Assembly (NCBI GenBank): GCA_001600695.1
Contig: BCKQ01000002.1
Coordinates: 1,933,340 to 1,997,339, forward strand
From: Ascoidea asiatica
Taxonomy: Eukaryota > Ascomycota > Saccharomycetes > Ascoideales > Ascoideaceae
Direction of reading: 5' to 3'
Length of the DNA stretch: 64,000 bases
Shown here: positions 31,985 through 40,011 of the stretch, piece after piece
How the letters are laid out: every line of letters begins with the position of its first letter
Position numbering within the stretch: position 1 is the first letter of the stretch
The notes under the pieces: model-generated
Seen by the model: the letters and a program-made list of their open reading frames with translations, nothing else
What the model was told of the DNA's origin: nothing
Databases searched by the model: none
Program-made: the position numbers and the translations under genes

Positions 31985-32585
31985 TAAAGTTCAAATTTAA
32001 AATTGTTGAAGAATACTAAAGAAACAAAATCTTTAAAAATTTCAAAATTGAGTAAGTGATAATAATTTATAATTTTCTGGATTATCAAATTCTTCAATTT
32101 CTAAAAAAATTAAACGTATTAAAAGAAAAAAAAAAAAACGTGCGAAACGTAAAAGGGATAAAAAAAGACTTAAAAAAGCCAAATATAATTCAAAAAAGTA
32201 TGTTCCTTCAAATATAAATAGTTGGTCGCATTTAGATAAAGAAGGAAGTTATTCAACTAAAAGATTTGAAGGCAGCGATACTTCAGATGAATCTGAAGAT
32301 GATGATAGAGATTACGATGCTTTAGATGATTACTACCCTGATGATTCTGATGATGATGACAGTGACAGTGATAGCGATAGTAATATTGATAGTGATATTG
32401 ATAGTGATGAGTTCAGTGATGAGAATAGTAATTCTTTAGATGATGAAGAAGATGAAGAAGATGATGAAGATGACAATGACTACGATAATTATCATAGTGA
32501 TGACAATGACAATGACAATGACAATGATTATGATAATTATGATAACAATGATGGTGATAATGATTATGATAGTGATTCTTGGTGA
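31985..32585 (+). pseudogene. Decayed copy of the 264-residue MDF-family gene
   Basis: Aligns with codons of about 70-264 of the intact gene at 47929-48723, including the basic KRIKRKKKRAKRKRDKK segment and the acidic Asp/Ser/Glu tail ending DSDSW and a stop at 32583-32585. The conserved MDF N-terminal domain is absent, and changed bases near 32051 (TTGAGTAAGTGA) create a stop in the original frame. A poly-A tract is three bases longer than in the intact copy. It cannot encode the full protein. Confidence 0.75.
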
Positions 32586-33117
32586 AAGGAATCATCATGG
32601 TATCTAACTATATTGAATCAAATCTGAGAAATTTTTATCTTTTATCAATTATTCATCATTAAATAATATTTTCTATACAACTATCTATTAACTTTTATAA
32701 ATATACTTATTCATTTCATATAACTAAATCACAGTATTCTCTTTGAATTCATTAAATATTATTGAAAAGGCATATTTTTTTAATGAAATGACTAAAAACA
32801 AGTATCCAAATAAGAGTTCATTATTTTGATTCAATTATGATTTGACGAATATAATAAAAAATATCTTTTTAAAAATAATTTTGAGACAAATTTCTTTTAC
32901 AAAGAGTGAATCCAAGAANAAGTTCTTTTTTTTCTTGGGATATAGATGCAATAATGAATCTTTATCCCTCTTGAATTTTTTACTACTGAATTCACCTTCA
33001 AATTATAGTTGTAATAGATTTTTAATTGTATTATAATTTTAATATAAATAGAGGAAAGTTTCTATCAATTTTTTTTTTCTAATCCTTTTGAATTGTAAGT
33101 TATTGAATTAAGTTATA

Positions 33118-33180
33118 ATAATAAGATAAGATAAGATAAGATAAGATAGGATAGGATAGGATAAGATAAGATAAGATAAT
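33118..33180 (+). repeat. Pentanucleotide array (ATAAG/ATAGG)n directly upstream of an MDF-family ATG
   Basis: About twelve 5-bp units, AAGAT and AGGAT, ending ten bases before the ATG at 33191. Each unit boundary creates GATAAG or GATAGG, that is, potential GATA-factor sites. The mirror copy at 47342-47394 is 10 bp shorter. Confidence 0.85.
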
Positions 33181-33190
33181 ATAAAAAATT

Positions 33191-33415
33191 ATGGATTTTG
33201 TTGTTAAAATTTTATCTTTTATTCTAAACCATTTACCACAATTAATTGGAGCTGCATATAAAGTAATTTCAGGATATTTAAAAGATAATAAATATATACA
33301 AATTTTCAAATTTGTTTTCTCAGAAAATAAAAATTTATTTATAAATGATTTAATTGGTGAAAAACTCCAAAATGTTTTGGATTCAGATATTTCAAAACAT
33401 TTAAGTATTGAATGA
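33191..33415 (+). CDS. MDF-family protein, truncated 74-residue copy
   Basis: Begins MDFVVKILSFILNHLPQLIG and continues ISGYLKDNKYIQIFKFVFS ... LIGEKLQNVLDS, the family's conserved N-terminal domain of about 70 residues, and then ends in SKHLSIE. Compared with the 185-residue copy at 46774-47331, the region coding for residues of about 70-175 is missing. Downstream of the stop, similarity resumes at GAAGAAAATAATCA, so an internal deletion produced the short frame. It may still be expressed as a domain-only protein or be a pseudogene. The family is not one I recognise. Confidence 0.5.
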   Translation: MDFVVKILSFILNHLPQLIGAAYKVISGYLKDNKYIQIFKFVFSENKNLFINDLIGEKLQNVLDSDISKHLSIE

Positions 33416-33659
33416 TGCAAGAATGGAGAACTATTTTAATTGAAGAAAATAATCACTCTTCATCTTCATGTTATTGAACAGCTTAATTATTATTTTATTT
33501 TATTCATGTCAAAAAGAAGGTCAAAATATTTCAGCTAATCTTTTATCTAACTTTACCAATCAGTAAACATCACAGCAAATACTAAATAATACTTAGAATA
33601 CTTAGAATACTCCACACCCCAAAGCTCTATTTAGTGATATGTTTTTCTTAATCTAAGTA

Positions 33660-33968
33660 TCCCTTTAATCCCAATTTTTGTGCTTTTTGTCGTAAAGCAA
33701 TTTTGGGCTTTACGAGCACGTGTAAACCTGTGTAGAAAAAATTGAACATATTTATTAAAAATAAGTTATAACATTAATCCCGCATTAGCTAGGGATGGTA
33801 ATACTGTTTACTCGAGTAGCTTACTTTAAAAAAGCACGTGGCTTTTATAAGATCCCGTTTAGTTTTTGCAGACTAATTTTGAATACCTACTGTGTTTGGT
33901 ACTCACGTGCCTCGTTTAGCTGTTAAATTGCTTTACGACAAAAAGCACAAAAATTGGGATTAAAGGGA
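33660..33968. mobile_element. MITE-like palindromic element, 309 bp, 44-bp perfect terminal inverted repeats, TA flanks
   Basis: Bases 33660-33703 (starting TCCCTTTAATCCC, ending AAAGCAATTT) are the exact reverse complement of 33925-33968. Both ends abut TA (33658-33659 and 33969-33970), as expected for a TA target-site duplication of the Tc1/mariner/pogo superfamily. The interior of about 220 bp has no coding capacity. It contains CACGTG three times (33716, 33834 and 33904) and a hairpin CGTAAAGC/GCTTTACG at the inner edge of the left repeat. It lies 85 bp upstream of a tRNA gene. No transposase is present, so it would be non-autonomous. Confidence 0.85.
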
Positions 33969-34052
33969 TAGAGACAATACTAAATATTGAATGCTTTTTT
34001 TTGTAGGGGATTACCGTGAAAAAGACAAGTTGCTTATGGAAGTTCAAGGATT

Positions 34053-34171
34053 GGTCTTGTGGCGCAGAGGTAAGCGCTTCGTGCTTATAACCGTTCATGA
34101 CAAACGTTTGTGTTAATGTCACGGTCGTGTGAGGAACGCGACGGTCGTGGGTTCGAACCCCTCCTGGACCA
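34053..34171 (+). tRNA. tRNA-Ile(UAU) with intron; possibly degenerate
   Basis: D arm GCGC/GCGC, anticodon arm TCGTG/CGCGA, loop CTTATAA with anticodon TAT, T loop TTCGAAC and discriminator A. An intron of about 46 bp lies after position 37, as in yeast tRNA-Ile(UAU) genes. Two stems contain a T-T mismatch: acceptor pair 6-67 (GGTCTTG against CTGGACC) and T-stem pair 50-64 (GTGGG against CCCTC). An A at each 3' position would restore pairing. A T run follows the gene (34175-34180). It is either a weakened gene or a pseudogene. Confidence 0.8.
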
Positions 34172-35234
34172 TTCTTTTTTCCCCTTTTTTCATTGTTTTT
34201 TTATAAAACATCCACAGAGCTGGTCTCTAACCAAAGACCCTTTTTGGTGGTATATACAGCAGAATGCGGTTATACACGTCTTTATGCATTTTCAATATCC
34301 GTGTGCGGAACTGAATATCCGGTTCTTCTTGTTCCGGATTTTGTTATTATTATATTGGTCTGAATTCAGAACTAGAAGAAACAGAGAAAACAAGTGAAAT
34401 GAATGAAATAAACAAAGGAATTAAACCAAATAAAGGAATTAAAATGAAGAGAATAAATACAAGTAAAGCTATTTAGATCTTAATTAAAGAAGTTCAATTT
34501 GTTTATCAAATGAACTCATCATGTAAACAGTCTGAAAGGCTGGCATCAATTATTACTCATTTTAAGGAGTTGTGAAATATTAACTTAACTGAAATTCTTT
34601 TTTCATTTTATTTAAATTTATTCTAATTTATTATTATTATTATTATTCTTTCCATTTATCAAATATCTTTTTAATAATATAATTTGATACAAATTTTGAA
34701 TCAAATGAGAACAATAATGAAATATTTCTAAATTTATAATCTTGGAAATAAAAATGTACCTAAATATTCTCTTTTCTTACAATATTTTGGCTAAATTATT
34801 CTCATACAATTCTAATACAATTTTCTATGATAACATAACTTATTTTTGATCTACAGTATTCACATTATTTTGAAAATTTTTAATAATACTTTACAATAGC
34901 CTACAAATTTAAATTAAAGAACAATGAATTTAAAATGAGTATTATTCAAAAGTCAAGATTTAATTTAAACGATTCAATTTAATTCAATTTTATTTTACTT
35001 ACTTCTTTTGAATTCAATTCAATTCAATTCAATTCAATTCAACTCAACTCAACTCAACTCAATTTATGTATAACATTTTATTTCAAATGAAGTTTCAATA
35101 TGATTTAATAATATATTAAAATATAATAAAATAATTCACTTCTGAATTTCAATTTCAATTTCATTTTTGATTTCAAAATCAATACTCCTCCACAATAAAA
35201 TATCACTTACTTATTTACTATTCATATAATAATA
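34172..35234. other. Intergenic region before the yapsin-like gene
   Basis: After the tRNA terminator a GC-richer stretch (34200-34350) contains a GAGACCAG core on the minus strand (34227-34220). From 34610 onward the DNA is very AT-rich. An (AATTC)n tract shading into (AACTC)n lies at 35010-35062. No gene is seen. Confidence 0.5.
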
Positions 35235-35740
35235 ATGTTAATCAATTCTTTTTTTTTTCTTTTTTATCTTTCAAAAATATCTTTTATTTTCTTAATTTAT
35301 TTTAATATTAAAGTTAAATCTGATTCAAATTTTAATAATAATAATAATAATAATTCAATTATAAATGATTCCTTATATTTTTCAAATTCAACTTTAACAA
35401 CTTCTTCTGATGATATATATTCATCTGATTTATCAAATAAACTTGGTTTTATTCAATTAGAATTCTTTGGTAGTGCAGATTTATTACCTTTTGTAAATAT
35501 TTCTATTGGTTCTCCACCTCAATCAATTTCTTTAGGTTTAGATTATGATTCTTCTCAAACTTGGGTAATGTCTAATTTTAATCCATATTGTCAACAAAAT
35601 TTAAATTATATAAATTTATCTGATGAATATTTTGCTTATTATAATCAATTTTCTTATAATATTGATGATTTAATTTATGATTGTAAATATGGTTTTTTTA
35701 AAGAATTTGAAAGTAAAAGTTTTTTTTTCTTAGATAATAA

Positions 35741-35774
<34 letters not shown>

Positions 35775-37349
35775 TATGCTTCTTTTCAATTTAATAGAAC
35801 TTTATTTTTAAGTTCTGATTTTGGTGTTTTTACTGCAACTGGTTTAAATGGTAAAGATACTTTTTATTTATATGATGATTTTCCATTAAATAATTTCACT
35901 TTTGGTTTAGCTTTAAGTTCTCATATGAGTTTTGGTTTTTTAGGTTTATCTTCTTTTAATAATAATAATTCTGGTTTTTTAAATTTTATTACAAATAAAT
36001 CTTATATTAATAGAAGAATAATGTCTGAATATGCAACTTTTGATGCTCAAACTTCATATAATTTCTTAGGTAATTTAATTTTTGGTGCTTATGATCCAAC
36101 AAAATATTTTAATCAAAATTTATCAATAATACCAATGATTAATAAATATGATCAAAATTTATATCCAAATATATCTTCAGTTGATGTAACTTTAAATTCA
36201 ATTTCTATTGAATTTAGTTTAAAAACTCTTAAATTAACTCAAAAAGAAGATTTAGAATATGAATATTTTGGTGATAATTTTACTTATACAGATGATTATA
36301 TTTTAGATTATTATGAAAATGCAATAAATCTTTTAAATAAATCTGCTGCAATTAATGAAATTTCAAATAATTCTATCACTACATTTTATTTATCAAATAA
36401 AAGATATCCACTTTCATTTTCACATCAAGGTGCAATGACATATTTTCCAAAAGAAATTTATAATAATTTTTTAAATTTATTTGGTGGAATACCAGAAAAT
36501 AGTAATTATACAGATTTAATAAATTCAATTGGTGATTTAGATATAAATTTATTATTTAATTTATCTGGATATATTTTAAAAATTCCATATACTGATTTTA
36601 TTTCAGATTATACACCAGATTCTCATTATCAGGATATGTATGGTAATATTCAAAATAAAAGTATTAATGAACCATTATCAAATTTTTATATAAATTATAC
36701 AGATTCTATAATTGGTGAAAATTTAATTGTTTTAGGTAATATTATGTATACATATATTTCATTAATTTATGATTTTGATAATAAAGAAATTATAATTGGT
36801 AAACCAGAAAATTATTTATATAATTTTCAAGATCCAAAAGATAATATATCATGGATATCATTTGAAGCATCAAAAGAAGAAGATATTTATATTTTAGATT
36901 CTAATGAAAATATACCAAATGCAACAAAAGCATTAAATTATGAAGAAACATATTTTAATTATATAACATCATATCTTAGTACAAGTACAATAAATTCAAT
37001 AACTATAGAAACATTTAATGATTATACACTTTGGGTTACAAAAGAAGTTGGAATTTTAAAATATTCTGAAATTAATACAACTTATGAAAAATTTATTACA
37101 ACAAAAAGTAATTATGAAATTTCAAGTATTATTACAACTACATTTACAAATGGAATTTATGAAGTTGAATTATTTTTATCATCAATTTCATCAAATGGAT
37201 ATACTGGATTAATTAAAAGAAATTTAAGTGAAATAAATAATAATATAACAAGTTTAAGTTCAAATAATGGAAATTCAAATAATATATTTAAATTAAGTAA
37301 TACAATACTACTTTCATTATGTATTTTTATTGGAATATTATTTATATAG
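35235..37349 (+). CDS. Yapsin-like GPI-anchored aspartyl protease homologue, catalytic motifs degenerate
   Basis: A 704-residue protein with an N-terminal signal sequence (FFFLFYLSKISFIFLIYF) and a C-terminal hydrophobic tail (LSNTILLSLCIFIGILFI) preceded by small residues, as for GPI anchoring. The body aligns with yapsins: ADLLPFVNISIGSPPQSISL, NPYC, NRTLFLSSDFGVFTATGLNG, GFLGLSSFN, NFLGNLIFGAYD, and a late LIVLGNIMYTYISLIYDFDN. The first catalytic motif is Asp103-Tyr-Asp-Ser-Ser where active enzymes have DTGS(S/T). The second, YPLSFSHQGAMTYFP, has Ser396-His-Gln in place of Asp-(Ser/Thr)-Gly. The second catalytic Asp is therefore missing. Yapsins process cell-surface proteins, and this member probably cannot cleave but keeps the fold and many glycosylation sequons. 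The frame is intact, which argues for retained function. Confidence 0.85.
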
Positions 37350-37415
37350 TATTTATATATTATTTCTCTTTGTTATTTTTATATAGATTATATGTTAAAT
37401 TTATGTATATTATTG

Positions 37416-39017
37416 TTAAACTTTACATAATTTAAAACCAGCACATGAGATTCTAGAGATTGCTAAGAAGAAAGTAGTTGAGATACTTATAACTCCGGCA
37501 AAAATAACTAAATGTTTATAACCTGAAATATTTGAAGAATTACCAATAATTACACCAGCAATTGGTAAACCAATTAAACCACCAAAACTTGCAAAAGAAT
37601 ATGCAGTACCATATCTTTTACCAAAATCTTTTGTTTTACTTATTTGTCCTAAACAACTTGGAGATAAACTTAAAATTGAAGCACTAAAAAACCCCCAAAA
37701 TGAACTAAAAATATATAAACAATTTAAATTTGAACCAAATGGTAACCAAATTAAAAAAATTGTTAAAGATGATAAAAATGAAGAAATAGTGATAACATTA
37801 AATCTACCATATTTATCAGCTAAATAACCAGGTATAAATCTACCTGGAATTCCAGATAAATTTGTTATTGTTAAAAGAAGTAAACTTTTTGAATCTGAGA
37901 AACCATTTGCAATTGCATATGAAGCTAAATAAGATAAAACTATGAATATATAAAGTTCAATGAATAATAAACTTAAGACAAATGATAAATATTTAATTTC
38001 TTTAAAATAACTAAGATTAAAACTTTCTTTAAATATTGAAATTATATAATTATAATAAAATTTTAAATTTTTTTTATTATCATTTTCATTATCATTTTCA
38101 TTATCATTATTTGTAAGAATATCATTATCATTATTATTAATAATAATTTTTTTTTTTTTTTTTTGTTTATTTGTATTTCTTAATCTATCTTTCATTAAAA
38201 TAGTTGATAAAAATTGAGTTGATAAAATTATTAAAGCAATAATTCTCATTGACCATTTAAAACCAATTTTTGGATATAAATATCTTAAAAGAAGTGGAAT
38301 TAAAGCACCACCAATTGAACCACCACAAGTTGCAATTGAAATTGCAAAAGCTCTATTTTTTAAAAACCAATGAGATATAACACTAATATTAATTGTAAAA
38401 GTTAAAGAATTTCCAATACCATTTAAAATACTTAAACATAAAATAAATTGATAATAATTTTTACAATTACCTAAAGCTAAAAATGAAGAAGTCATCATAA
38501 TTGTACCAATAATCATTGGTAATTTTGAACCAAATTTATCAAATATATAACCACTTAAAATTGAAAAAGAAAAAGTGATGAATGAATAAATTGAAAAAAT
38601 CCAAGATATTGAAGATGTTGAATAATTTTTTAATTGATGATATTGTAAATAAGATTGAATTGAACCTGAACCATTATAAATACCAAAAGATGTACATAAA
38701 CCAATAAATGAACCTAAAACAACTAACCATGCTCTTAAACCACCTTCTGGAAATTCAATATTTTGATCTAAACCTTTCATTAAAGAAGTTGATTCATTTT
38801 CATTTTCATTTTCATTTTCATTTTCATTTTCATTTGTATTTTCATTTCCATTAGTAGTATTTCCATCTTCAATTTGTATGTTGTTTTCATTCTTCTTTTC
38901 ATTATCATTATCATTCTCAATAATATGTTTTTCTTTATTAATATGATGATGATGATGATGATGATGATGATTATTGAAGGAACTTAAAGTATGTAAAGAG
39001 ATTATTGAATTTGACAT
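37416..39017 (-). CDS. MFS transporter of the monocarboxylate/riboflavin type (MCH family), second copy
   Basis: A 533-residue protein. A hydrophilic N-terminus carries a run of nine His (NNHHHHHHHHH) and an (EN)n run. The core starts at FPEGGLRAWLVVLGSFIGL and shows about twelve helices with SIQSYLQYHQLKNYSTSSIS, RAFAISIATCGGSIGGALIP, RFIPGYLADKYGRFNV and KDFGKRYGTAYSFASFGG. It is clearly a paralogue of the gene at 26732-28231: long stretches and the C-terminus are the same, and the two differ mainly in the cytosolic N-terminus and the central loop, which here carries a poly-Lys/Asn insert. Plasma membrane location is likely, but the substrate is unknown. Confidence 0.88.
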   Translation of the reverse strand: MSNSIISLHTLSSFNNHHHHHHHHHINKEKHIIENDNDNEKKNENNIQIEDGNTTNGNENTNENENENENENENESTSLMKGLDQNIEFPEGGLRAWLVVLGSFIGLCTSFGIYNGSGSIQSYLQYHQLKNYSTSSISWIFSIYSFITFSFSILSGYIFDKFGSKLPMIIGTIMMTSSFLALGNCKNYYQFILCLSILNGIGNSLTFTINISVISHWFLKNRAFAISIATCGGSIGGALIPLLLRYLYPKIGFKWSMRIIALIILSTQFLSTILMKDRLRNTNKQKKKKKIIINNNDNDILTNNDNENDNENDNKKNLKFYYNYIISIFKESFNLSYFKEIKYLSFVLSLLFIELYIFIVLSYLASYAIANGFSDSKSLLLLTITNLSGIPGRFIPGYLADKYGRFNVITISSFLSSLTIFLIWLPFGSNLNCLYIFSSFWGFFSASILSLSPSCLGQISKTKDFGKRYGTAYSFASFGGLIGLPIAGVIIGNSSNISGYKHLVIFAGVISISTTFFLAISRISCAGFKLCKV

Positions 39018-39515
39018 ATTTTATTTTATTTTGAATAATTAATTATTTAATATTTGTTTGATCTGTAGAAGATAACATATCTAGATCTAATAGAAAGGAT
39101 TAAGAAAGAAAGAACAAAAGAGAATCGAGTAAATATTTATAAACTTCTTGACTATAACTTTTTCTTTAGATTATATTAACACCCTTTTCTTGTAATAATA
39201 TAATATAATATAATATAATATAATATAATATAATATCATATATAAATTGAGAGATTATTGGCAGTATTTGGAGCACAGCGATAAAAACTTCTCTTCTTTT
39301 CTTCTCTTCGCTTATCAATCAGTTTTCAGTTTTCATTTTACTTTTCACTTTTCACTTTTTATGTTTTTTTTTCCACTTTCTCGAATTTCTCGTAGTTTCA
39401 GTGCAAAGCTCGGGATACGAGCAACGAAACCGGAACGAGACCAGCGACATGGGACCACTCCCGCAGTACTAGTCATACTACCAAAGCCATTCTGTCGCTG
39501 TTTTTGACAGGTTCA
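39018..39515. other. Intergenic region between MCH-like gene and tRNA-Lys
   Basis: A TAATA microsatellite of about 40 bp at 39197-39236 is followed by a GC-richer stretch (39370-39515). One GAGACCAG core occurs at 39437-39444 without the second half of the composite motif. No gene is seen. Confidence 0.5.
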
Positions 39516-39614
39516 GCCTGGCTAGCATAATCGGTAGTGCATTTGACTCTTATTCCCCAGCGGGGGGGGGAAAAAGTCATCAGAAGGTTGCGGGTTCGAG
39601 CCCCGCGTCGGGCC
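39516..39614 (+). tRNA. tRNA-Lys(CUU) with 26-nt intron containing a G9 run
   Basis: Acceptor GCCTGGC pairs with GTCGGGC, discriminator C. D arm GCAT/GTGC, anticodon arm TTTGA/TCAGA with loop CTCTTA-A, anticodon CTT, T arm GCGGG/CCCGC around TTCGAGC. The intron, 39553-39578, follows position 37 and reads TTCCCCAG, C, nine G, then AAAAAGTC. Its CCCC and G run can form a strong hairpin, and its AAG can pair with the anticodon. A run of eight T after the gene (39615-39622) is the Pol III terminator. Confidence 0.9.
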
Positions 39615-39642
39615 TTTTTTTTGCAGGTTTCAGAGCAGCACT

Positions 39643-39664
39643 GAGACCAGATCTGCGGGTCTTT
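39643..39664 (+). promoter_or_regulatory. Copy of the GAGACCA-N5-RCGG-N-TCTTY composite motif
   Basis: GAGACCA, GATCT, GCGG, G, TCTTT. It lies 348 bp upstream of the PEP7/VAC1-like gene. It shares exact spacing with the copies at 45184, 51902 and 51938. Confidence 0.5.
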
Positions 39665-40011
39665 TGTTTTCTTGTTTGTTTTGGTGGCGAGTGAACAGAT
39701 TTCAAATACGTTTTTATATTCAAGAAACAAACAATAAAATAAAGGTCTAATGAATATAACAAGAATATGATATACAACAGGATAGAGATAGATGATATAT
39801 AATCAATCAATCAATCAATCAATCAAAAGAATAGAGAAGAATCAATCAAGAATCAGAAGTACATTCAAATCAACTCTGATTTCAATCATTTCTCAATTAC
39901 TTCTGAATTACTACTCAATAACTGAAAATGAAAGTGAAAGTGAAACTGAAACTGAAACTGAACCTATAATCTGTAAATAAAAAGTATTAAATATCAATAA
40001 ATTAAACAATA
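39665..40011. other. Promoter region of the PEP7/VAC1-like gene
   Basis: Contains an ATCA tandem repeat at 39800-39826 and a GAAAGT/GAAACT repeat at 39925-39962. No gene is supported. Confidence 0.4.

Larger units (their letters stand above)
31985..33520 (+). repeat. Left arm of a large inverted duplication
   Basis: Matches the reverse complement of about 46700-48512. The central part (about 32160-33060) is identical where I compared it, down to an ambiguous base (N at 32919 and 47595). Differences are lengths of A/T runs and of an (ATAAG)n tract. The outer parts, 31985-32110 and 33191-33520, are more diverged, and this arm has lost an internal segment near 33415-33440. Confidence 0.9.

Noticed and set aside
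32413-32598. His/Tyr-rich frame opposite the acidic tail of the MDF gene (also mirrored at 47916-48101)
   Set aside because: Antisense shadow of Asp/Ser codons (GAT read as ATC/CAT). It exists twice only because the segment is duplicated.
32842-33036. 64-codon frame present in both arms (mirror 47478-47672) with an N
   Set aside because: Non-coding spacer of the duplication. Identity reflects the duplication, the frame contains an ambiguous codon, and the composition is not protein-like.
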